Source: Anaerobiospirillum sp. NML120449 (GTDB lineage Bacteria > Pseudomonadota > Gammaproteobacteria > Enterobacterales > Succinivibrionaceae). Taken from it: a stretch of DNA of 51,708 bases. Below the pieces are notes generated by a model. The model saw only the letters and a list, made by a program, of their open reading frames with translations, did no database searches and was not told where the DNA came from. The position numbers and the translations under genes were made by a program. The number at the start of each line of letters is the position of its first letter. The first letter of the stretch is position 1. Of the stretch, positions 21,289-30,919 are shown in pieces. The stretch spans positions 1 to 51,708 of the forward strand of contig NZ_JALKIL010000035.1 of the NCBI RefSeq assembly GCF_023051105.1. The letters run 5' to 3'.

Positions 21289-22587
21289 GATTTTATGTGT
21301 GATATCCTGTTTGATGTCCTTTTATTAAGTTTGTCTCCTTGATCTGCTTAATCAGGGGGATTGGTCTTGCTCTTCTGCTGAGTCAGAATGTGCTCAAGCA
21401 TGATGGATGAGAGAGAAATCTTTGCTAAGAGTACCTGGTAAAACCGTAGTATCGTTAAAGTACAAGCTATAGGTCGAATGTGACATGCAGACAATTGAGG
21501 CTTTATCAAATTGCTTCGATAAAGCCTCCTGTCCTGGCATGTATATGAAAAGACTATACATCAGGCATATCGCTTCCCCCGCAAGGCTAGTACTTTCCTT
21601 TTGGCTTCGTCGATACGAATGTTCTGCCTTTATACAGCACCACTTCCTCCACCATAGAGGCTAAGGCACTGCTCATCTCCAGACCAAGACCAAACCGCTA
21701 GAGCTCCGACTTTGAAGCACTTGATCATACCAGGCTTACGCACATACCTGAGCATGACTCGCGTTGCACTCTAAACGGCCTGTTAGCCTCCCAATAAAGG
21801 AAGGCCAGTGAAGAGGCTTTATAGAAATCGGAAAGAAAGCGAACTTCCCCTCCTGGACCCGATCGCACAGTGCAAACGTGTTCAGAACTGTCCAGGCCTC
21901 AAAACCCTCTTAGTAATGAGGTGACCAGACGGTCGTCGCACTCCCATACTCACGAGATCGTATATATACTTTCTCACAAACGGTGCTTAATTTCTATGGA
22001 AAATTCAATTATTTTTCACAGCCTGAATTTTCTGAGTGACAACGGGCTATTTAAGGGCTTTGCAGGACTTCCATATTTAGCCGTTTATCGATTTTTAAAC
22101 GCCAGCTTGTCTGACAACCGCCACTTCTTCCATAGAAGATCTCTGATTCACGAGATGCATCACATTATTGCCTGAAAGCACTCAGGTCATAAAAAGCCCT
22201 TAAAACCAGGCTCCATAAGGATTTGCAGCCATTAAATGCTCTCAGGCCATATCTGCCTCAGACATGGACAAAATAAAGACAACAACTGACTTTGAAAAAA
22301 AATTTTGCATGATCAGGGAACTTTTTGACCCCCTGTTTTTCAACCTGCATCACATTACGCATGATTTGTTTGTACAGACACGTCTGTGAATGTAAACGTT
22401 CTACTGTGTGTAAAGCTGCTGTTAAGACTCCTTAACCTTGCACAGACTGTCAACGCCCTCCAGCGCCAGCTTCACCACACATCAGATCGCCTCACCTGGC
22501 CTGACTACTGCCACGCAGAGCTGCGGCATGACATCGGTACATACAATCCTTGCTTACTGTAATACCTCATCTGCAATACAGGCCTCA

Positions 22588-22690
22588 CGGTATTCGCCCC
22601 ATGAGGTCCTGCCCCTGCGGCATTCGCCCCATGCAGTCCTGTCCCTGCGGCATTCGTCCCATGAGGTCCTGCCATTCCGGCATCAGACCG
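22588..22690. repeat. three tandem copies of a 30-bp unit
   Basis: Units start at 22588, 22618 and 22648 with a partial fourth at 22678; core CGGCATTCGCCCCATGAGGT. They create an open but unconvincing reading frame. Confidence 0.9.
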
Positions 22691-22770
22691 TACTGTGCAG
22701 ATGCCACGCATCTGGCCATGCAGGCCTGACCTTACAACTTTTGTCGAGGCCGTTCTATCGTCTCGCTCCA

Positions 22771-23040
22771 GGCAGTGCGGCCATGAACTCCCGGCATCCG
22801 TCTGTGCACTTTACACATCCTGGCATAAGGCCAATGCATGCCTTACCGTCCGATATCAGGCAGTGTGGTTATGAGCTTCCGGCATCCGTCCATACACTTT
22901 ACACATCCCGGCATACGGCCAATGCAGGAATGGCAGTCGGCCATCAGGCCGCGCGGTTATGAGCTCCCGCATCCGTCCATACACTTTACACATCCTGGCA
23001 TAAGGCCAATGCAGGCCTTACCGTCTGGCATCAGGCCGTA
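22771..23040. repeat. three tandem copies of an 88-bp unit
   Basis: Units start at 22771, 22859 and 22947, ending near 23034. Each holds CATCCGTC..ACACTTTACACATCC and GGCATAAGGCCAATGCA. Spacing is 88, 88 and 87 nt. Non-coding. Confidence 0.93.
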
Positions 23041-23555
23041 AAGTTCTGATGGTCCTCGCCTGGCTGTGCATGCCTGGCTCTACGGGATATGGATGTGCAG
23101 TGCTGACTTCTTCAGCATTCAGTCTGACATGCCATAATGGTCAGCAGGCATAAAGCATCAACTGGCCTGAAACATGGCAGGGGCTGGAGCCAAACGCAGG
23201 TGTTGATCTGTTGTGTGCATTACAATAAAGTCAGAAGGCTCAACTGCTACTGCTTACTTGCACAGTGAGCATACCCGCTCGGCTTTAGTACTTCATATCC
23301 ATTACCATTCGTAAGTCACGCTCTGATGTTGAGTTTGCCTGGACATCGCTGCCCGCCTGAATAAGGCTGTAAGCATAAGATGACCGTCCTTTTTGAAGGA
23401 TGCTTATCATTTCCTTAAGCTGTGCCTTTCTACTTCCTGACCTGCCAGCAGATCTGCTCAGGAGCTAAGCAGGCCATTGAGCTGAAACAGCCTTAACAAT
23501 CAGGCATTGGCCCAGTCTGTCATTATATTGAAGACCGCTCAACATACCGGTTTAC

Positions 23556-23988
23556 TGCAAATTTTGCATTATTTGCAGAATTGACCGATTTGTTGCATAC
23601 AACTGAAATTTGTTGCATTGATATATCACTATTTAGAGCAAGATTTTACCAGTAACGTTATCTCAAGTAAGCTCACGCTAACCACAAGAACCCGGTCGTT
23701 ATCTTATCTAGATTAGGCATTTTTGCCTAAGGCAGTGTTTTTATTCGCATTATTTTATCGCTGCTTGAAACATAACTGCTTACGCATGATCCAGGTCATG
23801 TCTAAATGGTTCAAGAATGGCTTATATAAAAGACTTTTATACACTTATAGCTGTATTTGGCAGCGTTTTTCTCTGGAAAATTATTTGATGCACTTCACAT
23901 TTTATTGAAAAAGCATTGCGCGATTTTATGCAAATTTTGCATTATATTTTCATTGTTGCAGTACTTTTTGCATTTGTTGCATTGATAT
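23556..23988. repeat. paired TTGCAT-rich repeats upstream of cscB
   Basis: Two exact 17-nt words occur twice in the same order: TGCAAATTTTGCATTAT at 23556 and 23929, and ATTTGTTGCATTGATAT at 23608 and 23972. They frame an AT-rich 300-nt core that also holds the perfect inverted repeat TTAGGCA-TTTT-TGCCTAA (23713-23730). The layout looks like a regulatory region for the sucrose genes that start 360 nt further on, but the binding protein is unknown. Confidence 0.6.
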
Positions 23989-24332
23989 GCGCAAAAGTAA
24001 TCACAGGTCAGAAATCAGGATGCGGCTTAGACGATGACATAAACGCCCCCTGCTTTTACCCCTGAACCATTAGTCCTGCGGTTTCGTCCTTACATTATCA
24101 GGCCTTAAGCAGTTGTTCCTTGCGGTGAAGCCATGCTTTACGGCGGCCACTCTACTGAGGTTAGCCAACGGCCAGAGCAATCAGGACTTAGCCATGTTTA
24201 ACATGTATGTCTGCAAACTTGCCTCCATGATTGATGAATGATGCATTACATTGCTGCAATTCATTGGCGTGCTTCATTCAAAGCCGAGCTCAACTACGCA
24301 TGGCAGCAACACTTCAGGAGGTACTCTGCAAA

Positions 24333-24350
24333 ATGGAAAATATGCTATGA
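24333..24350 (+). CDS. possible five-codon leader peptide coupled to cscB
   Basis: An AGGAGG site (24316-24321) lies 11 nt upstream of ATG GAA AAT ATG CTA TGA. The stop overlaps the cscB start as ATGA. The strong ribosome site is 25 nt from the cscB ATG, too far to act on it directly, so the mini-frame may bring ribosomes to cscB by coupling. Confidence 0.45.
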   Translation: MENML

Positions 24351-25615
24351 GCGATAAGTCTTTTCTGAGCACTATGCGCAGTATGGGTAAAGAATTCTAC
24401 CTTCTTTCCCTTATGCTCTATTTCTTCTTCATTTCCTGGGCTGGCTGTTACTCATTACTGGCAGTATGGCTCAAGGAGTTCTTTAAGCTCAGTGGTTCAG
24501 AAATCGGATTTGCCTATGCTGTATTCTCTGTGACCGCTCTTTGCCTCTCCCCTGTATATGGCATGATTCAGGATCGTCTGATTCTGCGCCGCAATCTGCT
24601 GGCCTTTGTAGGTATTCTTATGGCCCTGGCCGGTCCTTACTACATATTCATAGTTGAGCCGGCTCTTGAGAGAAGTGTAATTCTTGGCGGTGTAGCCATC
24701 GGTATTTTCATGGGCTTTACTTTCAATGCAGGTGTAGGTGCCCTTGAATCTTATACCGAGCGCTTTGGTCGTGTTGCCGGCTTTGAGTTTGGCTTTGCCA
24801 GAACCTTTGGTGCTCTGGGCTGGGCCTCTGCAGTAGCTGTTACAGGCATCCTGATTAATATCAACCCGCACTACAACTTCATCATCTCATCAATCGCCGG
24901 CATCATCTTCCTCATACTGCTCTTCATGCTCAATTCGGCTAAGGACTACTCAAAGAAGATGCTGGATAACTACCAGGAAAGTGCTCAGTCAAAGGCATCT
25001 TTCTCTGAAATTGGCCGTCTTGCACGTATGGGCTCATTCTGGGCAGTAATTGTTTATGTTCTGGGAGCATCCATATACGGCGTCTACGACCAGCAGTTTA
25101 TGGTGTACTTTGTATCCAAGTTTGAAGACGCTGCCGAAGGCACTCGCATGTATGGATTCCTTAACTCTACTCAGGTGTTTCTCGAGGCAGCATGCACATT
25201 TGCAGCACCTTTTGTCGTTAACAAAATAGGTGCTAAAAATGGCCTTATCGTTGCCGGCTGCATTATGTTTGTCCGTATTGGCGGTTCAGGACTGGTCGAC
25301 AGCCCATGGGCCATCTCAGCAGTAAAGCTTCTGCATGCTCCTGAAGTTCCGATGGTGCTTATATCATTCTTTAAATACATCACTACCCGCTTCAATCCAG
25401 CCCTTTCAGCAACTGTATACCTGGTAGCCTTTGTCATGATTGGTCAGATTATCGGTGCAGCACTGGCACCAGCTGCCGGCTATCTGTACGACACCATTGG
25501 ATTCTCTCAGACCTACCTTATGATGTCGGCACTGGTGGCAGTAACCACTGTTCTTTCCATCTTCCTGCTGACCAGTAAGACTCTGGAAGGTACCAGCGAG
25601 AAGAGCATCAAATAA
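24347..25615 (+). CDS. cscB: sucrose permease (LacY/CscB-type oligosaccharide:H+ symporter)
   Basis: A 422-residue MFS transporter of the oligosaccharide:proton symport family. Family features are the FFFISWAGCYSLLAVWLKEF first helix, YGMIQDRLILRRNLL at loop 2-3, and the 12-helix layout. It should import sucrose with a proton, feeding the invertase encoded downstream. The frame is open from 24251 (TTG), but the start at 24347 matches the LacY/CscB N-terminus and is coupled to a tiny upstream frame. The stop is followed at 25668-25689 by a 9-bp hairpin without a T tail, so some transcripts could continue into cscA. Substrate is inferred from the GH32 neighbour; a related oligosaccharide is possible. 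Confidence 0.88.
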   Translation: MSDKSFLSTMRSMGKEFYLLSLMLYFFFISWAGCYSLLAVWLKEFFKLSGSEIGFAYAVFSVTALCLSPVYGMIQDRLILRRNLLAFVGILMALAGPYYIFIVEPALERSVILGGVAIGIFMGFTFNAGVGALESYTERFGRVAGFEFGFARTFGALGWASAVAVTGILININPHYNFIISSIAGIIFLILLFMLNSAKDYSKKMLDNYQESAQSKASFSEIGRLARMGSFWAVIVYVLGASIYGVYDQQFMVYFVSKFEDAAEGTRMYGFLNSTQVFLEAACTFAAPFVVNKIGAKNGLIVAGCIMFVRIGGSGLVDSPWAISAVKLLHAPEVPMVLISFFKYITTRFNPALSATVYLVAFVMIGQIIGAALAPAAGYLYDTIGFSQTYLMMSALVAVTTVLSIFLLTSKTLEGTSEKSIK

Positions 25616-26528
25616 ACCAGCAACTGTATAAAAACATATGGCTGAGCCAGCCCTGAGACTCGCCATGGTCTGCAGCTGAAGCTGCAGACAGTGATGAGTC
25701 AGATGCTGCCCCCATAGGCTGTATCTGCCCCAGCCGCCGGCACAACGTATGCGGTTGCCGGTGGCAGCGTATGTAGAAACCAGGCAACGTATGCGGCTGC
25801 CAGTGGCAACGTATGCGGCTGCCGTGGCAGCATATGCTGCAGCCAGTGAAACTGATGCTGCATGCTGCTCAGTAGCCGGGCCGGGCTTCAAATAGAGTGG
25901 TGACGCTTGCTGAGTATAATTAACTCATCACTGTGTCTGACCTTTCACTCTCATACATCCAGCTGTATGATTAATAAACAGTTATGGCACAGGTTTGTAC
26001 GGTTCATTTGCCGTTTTATAAAGTATTTCTTAAAACAGGCAGACAGCGGGCCTCCAGCGTTGCCTGCGACCTGCTCCTGTTTTGAATTTAATTTCATATC
26101 TTTACGCCATTGTAGAGGTCAGGTCAGAGCTGTCAGTCCAGTAACTGACTTAATTACTGACTTACTGACTGACGAATGACTGAAATCAGTCAGATGATGA
26201 AACCATGCCTGTTCATATGAACAACAGGAGAGAGCTGAGCACAGATGGCTGGCGCCTTGCCAGTCAGGGCTGGGCTGGGCAGACCAGGCAAGGTCGGGCC
26301 TGAATAAGCTCAGAGCCGTCGCTCTGGCTGCACTGTAGGGGCTCCCTGCCTGTCGCTGCAGGACAGATCCTGGACAGGCTGATCCGAACCTGGCAGTGGG
26401 CTGAGTGCCCCTGGAGCCAGGTTGCTCCTGATAACACAGCAACTGCATTACAAAGTTACAAAGGCATGTCCTGAAAAGGCAAATGGCGGTAAAGCACAGA
26501 TTAAACAGCTTAGATCAGAGGTTTGAAA
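25616..26528. other. 913-nt gap between cscB and cscA
   Basis: Contains a perfect 9-bp hairpin with a TGAA loop (25668-25689), short tandem repeats (25743-25848) and an AT-rich patch (25,910-26,040), but no gene. The length suggests that cscA can also have its own promoter. Confidence 0.55.
25743..25848. repeat. degenerate tandem repeats, about 21-22 bp
   Basis: The block CAACGTATGCGGCTGCCAGTGG recurs with drift at about 25743, 25785, 25807 and 25828. Non-coding on the plus strand. Confidence 0.75.
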
Positions 26529-27986
26529 ATGGATCATAAGAGACATCAGGAACTCGTAAACAAAGCCAATGAGTACATCGAATCCCACTCTAATGAGGTA
26601 AATCGTCGTCTGTACCCTGGCTATCACCTGGCAGCACGCACCGGATGGATTAATGACCCTAATGGCTTTTGCTATGCTCTGGGCAAATATCACATCTTCT
26701 ATCAGTTCTACCCATACGATGCTCAATGGGGACCAATGCACTGGGGCCATGCAGTATCTGACGACCTGATTCACTGGGAGCATGTACCAGTTGCCCTTGC
26801 ACCTTCTGAGGACTTTGACAAGGACGGATGCTTTTCAGGCTCTGCTATCGAGCATGACGGTAAGCTTTATCTTATGTATACAGGCCATGTGGTTACCGGA
26901 GCTGAAGGTGACAACTCTCAGGTCCGTGAGGTTCAGGCACTTGCCGTATCTGAAGACGGCATCAACTTTACCAAGCTGGGTACTGTTATCGAGCCTGAAG
27001 ATGGCATTACTAATTTCCGTGATCCAAAGGTATGGAAAGACGACAAAGGCCAGTTCCATGTAGTTTTTGGCGTTACCAATCTGCAGGGCGCCGGTGAAAT
27101 CAGACAGTATGTCTCTGAAGATCTCAAGAACTGGAAGCAGATCTCCATCATCAAAGAGATGGAAGATCAGGCCTTTATGTATGAGTGCCCAGACTTCTTT
27201 GAGGTCAATGATAATAAATGGGTGCTTGCTACTTCACCAATGGGTCAGGCACCTGAGGGCTATACCCGCCAGAATACTTCAGTAAATTCATGGCAGTCAG
27301 GCTCCTTTGATGGCCTCAACTTTGTTCCAGATTCAAAGCTGTATGAGGTTGACCGTGGCCATGACTTCTATGCCACCCAGTCCACTGCCACTCCTGATGG
27401 CCGCCGCGTGGTAATTGCCTGGATGAACATGTGGCGTCTGCCATATCTTTCCGCACCGGATCGCTGGTGTGGAGCTCTGACCCTGCCACGCGTAATCACC
27501 TGGAAGGATGGTCACCTTTACCAGCAGCCAGTAGAAGAAACAAAGAGTCTGCGTCTTAAGGAGTACAGCTTTGATAACAGTGCTACCAGACTTACCAGCA
27601 CTGTTAAGCATATTAACAACAGCTCAGCTCTCGAACTCCTGATGAAATTCAAGCCTTCTGATAATGATGCTGAGCAGTATGGTCTGGCCATAGGCAATTC
27701 CATACGCCTCTTTGTTGATCGTCAGACCCGTACTCTGACTATGTTCCGCACTGATCTGAATGCTACTTCATATCGTGCTCTGCCGCTTGAGTGGGATAAA
27801 GAACACGAGCTGCATATCTTCATCGACAGCTCATCAATTGAGGTATTCGTCGATCATGGTCATGACGTCATGACCACCAATTTCTTCGGCGCTGATCATA
27901 ATGTTTCCCTCTATGCCACCAATGGCACTGCTGCCATTCGCGACGTAAAGGTTTATGAGCTCGACCGTCCTTTTCTGACAGTCTAA
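26529..27986 (+). CDS. cscA: GH32 sucrose-6-phosphate hydrolase / invertase
   Basis: A 485-residue cytoplasmic beta-fructofuranosidase with no signal peptide. The GH32 catalytic triad is complete: nucleophile D43 in WINDPNG, stabiliser D165 in FRDP, and acid/base E219 in MYECPDFF. A five-bladed propeller is followed by the C-terminal beta-sandwich from about residue 335 (SSSIEVFVDHG near 440). It would split the sucrose imported by CscB into glucose and fructose. The ATG at 26529 has AGAGG about 8 nt upstream; the frame extends only two codons further to a TTG. It lies 913 nt downstream of cscB on the same strand and ends before a strong terminator. Confidence 0.95.
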   Translation: MDHKRHQELVNKANEYIESHSNEVNRRLYPGYHLAARTGWINDPNGFCYALGKYHIFYQFYPYDAQWGPMHWGHAVSDDLIHWEHVPVALAPSEDFDKDGCFSGSAIEHDGKLYLMYTGHVVTGAEGDNSQVREVQALAVSEDGINFTKLGTVIEPEDGITNFRDPKVWKDDKGQFHVVFGVTNLQGAGEIRQYVSEDLKNWKQISIIKEMEDQAFMYECPDFFEVNDNKWVLATSPMGQAPEGYTRQNTSVNSWQSGSFDGLNFVPDSKLYEVDRGHDFYATQSTATPDGRRVVIAWMNMWRLPYLSAPDRWCGALTLPRVITWKDGHLYQQPVEETKSLRLKEYSFDNSATRLTSTVKHINNSSALELLMKFKPSDNDAEQYGLAIGNSIRLFVDRQTRTLTMFRTDLNATSYRALPLEWDKEHELHIFIDSSSIEVFVDHGHDVMTTNFFGADHNVSLYATNGTAAIRDVKVYELDRPFLTV

Positions 27987-28245
27987 ATTACGGCTGTAGC
28001 CTGACCTGCAGAACCAGCAACTGGCTGCCTGCAGGCTGCAGGCTGCAGTCAGCCTGGCAGACAGGAACGGATTCTGACTTCATTTTTCTTTACAAAACTG
28101 AATATAAAGTTGATTGACACATATCAGCTATGTATGGTGAGATAAGACCTGCAGATCCGGCAGATCAATGGTCATCGTCATCATCAAATGACTGTCTTTT
28201 CCGTCCTGTACTTTAAGGTCAGCTCATTCTGCGATTTTCAATAAT

Positions 28246-28289
28246 ACAAAGCCCCGTAATCTGCAAAGATTGCGGGGCTTTGTTTTTTC
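28246..28289 (+). terminator. terminator of the csc genes
   Basis: A 17-bp stem (28246-28262 with 28267-28283, one G-U pair) with a GCAA loop and a TTTTTT tail. It lies 260 nt past the cscA stop and is the strongest terminator in the window. Confidence 0.93.
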
Positions 28290-28520
28290 TGCCAGCAGAC
28301 AGCCATAAGGCGCCAGGCTGGCTGGATGGAAGTACTACTGCAGGTAACTCACGCTCTGAGAGCTGAGCCAGGTGCATCATCCACCCGGCGGCCGCTGACA
28401 CTCAGGTCGCAGTTTGAGCTGCGGCTGTGGCTGCAGTTTCAGCTGCAGTTTCGGCTGCAGCTGCAGCTGAAGCTGCAAAGTCTGGTCTGCAGCCTTAAGG
28501 GATGGCTCATGATGCTGCAG
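28290..28520. repeat. CTGCAG-rich low-complexity stretch
   Basis: Around 28420-28500 short words of the type GCTGCAGTTTC recur, giving many overlapping small palindromes just past the stop codon of the epimerase-like gene. Confidence 0.5.
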
Positions 28521-29414
28521 TTATACCACCTGCTTGAGAGCGCCAATGATGTAGGTCAGGGTGTGGTACTGACGTGGCTTGAGCACGATAAGTCCGGTGC
28601 CATTGTTAAAGGCATTGGATGGACAGCTCATTGGTGCTACTGCAAGGCACTTGCGATTGAGGAAAGGCGGAGTAAAGATCTGCATGTAAGGCGCATTGGT
28701 CTTACAGTAGACCTTGAGGTCACGGTTCTCCAGCAGCACTGTGTTCATATGAGTAGCATCAGGAGAGGCGAAGGTATGGTCCATCTGAGTATCGCCAATG
28801 ACGCGCTCGGATGTGAAGTTAAATCCCAGGTCATCAACAGGCACCAGCCTGTCGGCGATCTTGCGCTCGTTTAGGGTATATACCTCCTTGTATGGCATGG
28901 TCAGACGGCAGGTATCAATAGTCTCCCCCTCACAGGTCAGATATGGATGCATGCCTACGCCGTAAGGAGCGTCTATCTTTCCAATGTTGGTGGCAGTGAT
29001 ATCCACTTTCAGGCCCATGCCGTTGATTACCTCATAGTTTACGGACAGGTCAATGAGGAAAGGATAGCCATAAATAGGGCTTACATAGGTCTTAAGTACC
29101 AGAGCGGTAGGAGAAATTGATGAAATGTGCCACTCTTTCCAGGCAACCAGACCGTGATTGGCTGTCATATTCTCAATGTCATCTACAGGTACCTGATAGT
29201 ACTTGTTTTCAAAGAGATAACGGCCATCGACGAGGCGATCCGGCCATGGAGCCAGCACCTTGCCCATATGGCCTGCAGGAATAACATCAGGCTTGAATGG
29301 CATGATAATGTGATGGCCCATGTATCTGAGACTGGCCACAGCACCACCCATGGTCACAATGGTGGCATTGTAGTCATCACAGACGAGATTGATGGAATTT
29401 CCGCTCAGTTGCAT
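28521..29414 (-). CDS. aldose 1-epimerase-like protein, catalytic Glu replaced
   Basis: A 297-residue galactose-mutarotase-fold protein. Family features are MGKVLAPWPDRLVDGRYLF (50-68), the substrate-binding His87 in ANHG, His156 in GVGMHPY, and the closing segment LAVAPMSCPSNAFNNGTGL (257-275). In active aldose epimerases that last segment reads VAVEPMTCPP, where Glu is the catalytic base. Here residue 260 is Ala (codon GCA), so activity is doubtful. The usual role is to interconvert sugar anomers, which would suit the hexoses from sucrose cleavage. It is convergent with cscA, has an AAGGTG ribosome site and no partner gene on its strand. Confidence 0.85.
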   Translation of the reverse strand: MQLSGNSINLVCDDYNATIVTMGGAVASLRYMGHHIIMPFKPDVIPAGHMGKVLAPWPDRLVDGRYLFENKYYQVPVDDIENMTANHGLVAWKEWHISSISPTALVLKTYVSPIYGYPFLIDLSVNYEVINGMGLKVDITATNIGKIDAPYGVGMHPYLTCEGETIDTCRLTMPYKEVYTLNERKIADRLVPVDDLGFNFTSERVIGDTQMDHTFASPDATHMNTVLLENRDLKVYCKTNAPYMQIFTPPFLNRKCLAVAPMSCPSNAFNNGTGLIVLKPRQYHTLTYIIGALKQVV

Positions 29415-30919
29415 AGAATCACCTTACGTAGTACAGGATCGTCAGCCGGACTGTTGCGGTCCCGGCCGGAAATTAACTTATCTCCTGTCGCACTCCTAAA
29501 GTTGCGGGATGACCTGTCTGCCTGAAACACAGTCAGCTGTTAATTGCTCCTTCCCTCCTGACTGCCAGCTCCCGCCTGATGCTGCTGCAGCACTGACAGT
29601 GCAGCCGGGGCATACAGGCGCAGCAATGCCACGGCTGTGATGCACTGGCGCAAACGTCATGTCCCGCCCGGTCAGACTGGCCGGATCACAAGCACGACAA
29701 TTCCTGGCATAATTACAGCGGTGCAGTATATAGCTTACAGCAAAGCACCTTGCTGTATGGGATACACAGGTCAGGGACCGGATGTGGACATTAACAGAGC
29801 CCTGAGCCTTTTACCAATGAGGTTTTGGACTGGCCCATGGCAGAGGTGGATAATTTTGTTGACAGGAAGTTTATCTGATTAAAAAAACTGACGGCTCCTC
29901 CCCTAAAAGGGCATAACCGCCTTATAAAGCATGTGTCGGCCCAGACAGCTTGAGTTCTGTCAAGGGCACAGCCGCCGGTACAGCTTTTTAATGAGCGCCT
30001 GACAAAGCGCTGCAGCATGCGGGCAGCCAAAAAGAAAACAGCAGGAAGAAACAATACAGACGGTGACATCAATGACTTATCAGTCAGTGCGTCCTGTGAC
30101 AGATCCTGCGCAGGTCAGTGCTTATGTCCCATCCCCATACTTACAGCAGTAAAGTCACTGGCTGACCGTTATATGCTGGTCCTGCACACAACAAAGCCTT
30201 TCAGGATTGCTGACGGACAGACAAACTGACGAAATGGCAAACAGGCAAGCTGGCAAGCATGCTCAAACAGCATAAGACAGCGTGGCATACATGATGCCTG
30301 CACCTGGCGCTGCGCGCTTTGATGCCTTCTGCTCGGGCATCAGACCATTGTCTTTGTATGGCCCTGTCTGCCATGTTGATGGTGACTGAGGCACCTGGCA
30401 AACGGACAGGACAAACACAGGACTCCGGCCTGCGGTCGGCCCCTGTGGTGATAACATTTAACATGTTATCACCATCAGGGCGCTAATTATCGGGCATGTG
30501 CAGCAAATTCGCACATCTATGCCATAGATCCCAGTTACCAGATAAGAATATTGCCTCAAATATGATCTGCAGGCAGTCACCTGTCGACGAAAAATTAATT
30601 GTCGCCATGCTTGAGAGCAACCAGGGGGCTGAGCCGAAGTCGAGCCTGATACAGATCTCAATGGCCCCCTCATGTCCTGACTGTGGCTGCCATAATGAAT
30701 GATGCAGGGCCGGGGTGTTATGACACTGGCAGGAGCTGGGCCAAAGATGCGCTGCCTCAGTCCAGCCTGCAGCGACCTGAGGACGATTGTGCAGGCCAGA
30801 TATGGCTCAGCCCCTGACAAGGTCAGGGGCTGAGGGCATGAATGGCGACCATGATGAGTGCTGGCAGCGTGCAGCTGCATTTTCAGCACGATGCCGGGGT
30901 GTTTGAGCAGAGGAGCAGA
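29415..30919. other. 1.5-kb intergenic region
   Basis: No recognisable gene. Its main structure is a perfect 13-bp hairpin (30806-30818 with 30822-30834). Other reading frames are short and overlapping. Confidence 0.5.
30806..30834. terminator. perfect hairpin downstream of the paralog array
   Basis: A 13-bp perfect stem with an AAG loop, 86 nt past the stop of the last array gene. There is no T tract on either side, so it may be an RNA-end stabiliser or a weak terminator. Confidence 0.45.

Larger units (their letters stand above)
15069..24315. other. 9.2-kb region with no recognisable gene
   Basis: Every reading frame here is short, overlaps others on both strands, or is produced by tandem repeats; none shows a known domain, good ribosome site or signal sequence. 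Elements seen: tandem repeats at 20933, 22588 and 22771; a hairpin with T-rich minus-strand tail at 15531-15556; an inverted repeat at 18152-18188; an 11-bp hairpin at 21497-21528; an orphan minus-strand terminator at 21269; a C-rich, G-poor stretch at 19075-19195; and AT-rich islands at 19200-19310 and 23530-24000. No tRNA, rRNA or tmRNA was seen. It may hold decayed genes or unknown RNAs. Confidence 0.6.

Noticed and set aside
21480..21900. Possible decayed transposase or integrase on the minus strand
   Set aside because: Short translated pieces look protein-like (for example MSSALASMVEEVVLYKGRTF) but are too short and broken to assign, and no inverted repeats flank them.
22438..22962. 174-codon plus-strand open frame
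   Set aside because: It is generated by 30- and 88-bp tandem repeats, has no ribosome site and no recognisable features.
28326..28874. 182-codon plus-strand frame
   Set aside because: It is mostly antisense to the aldose-epimerase-like gene and starts in CTGCAG low-complexity DNA.
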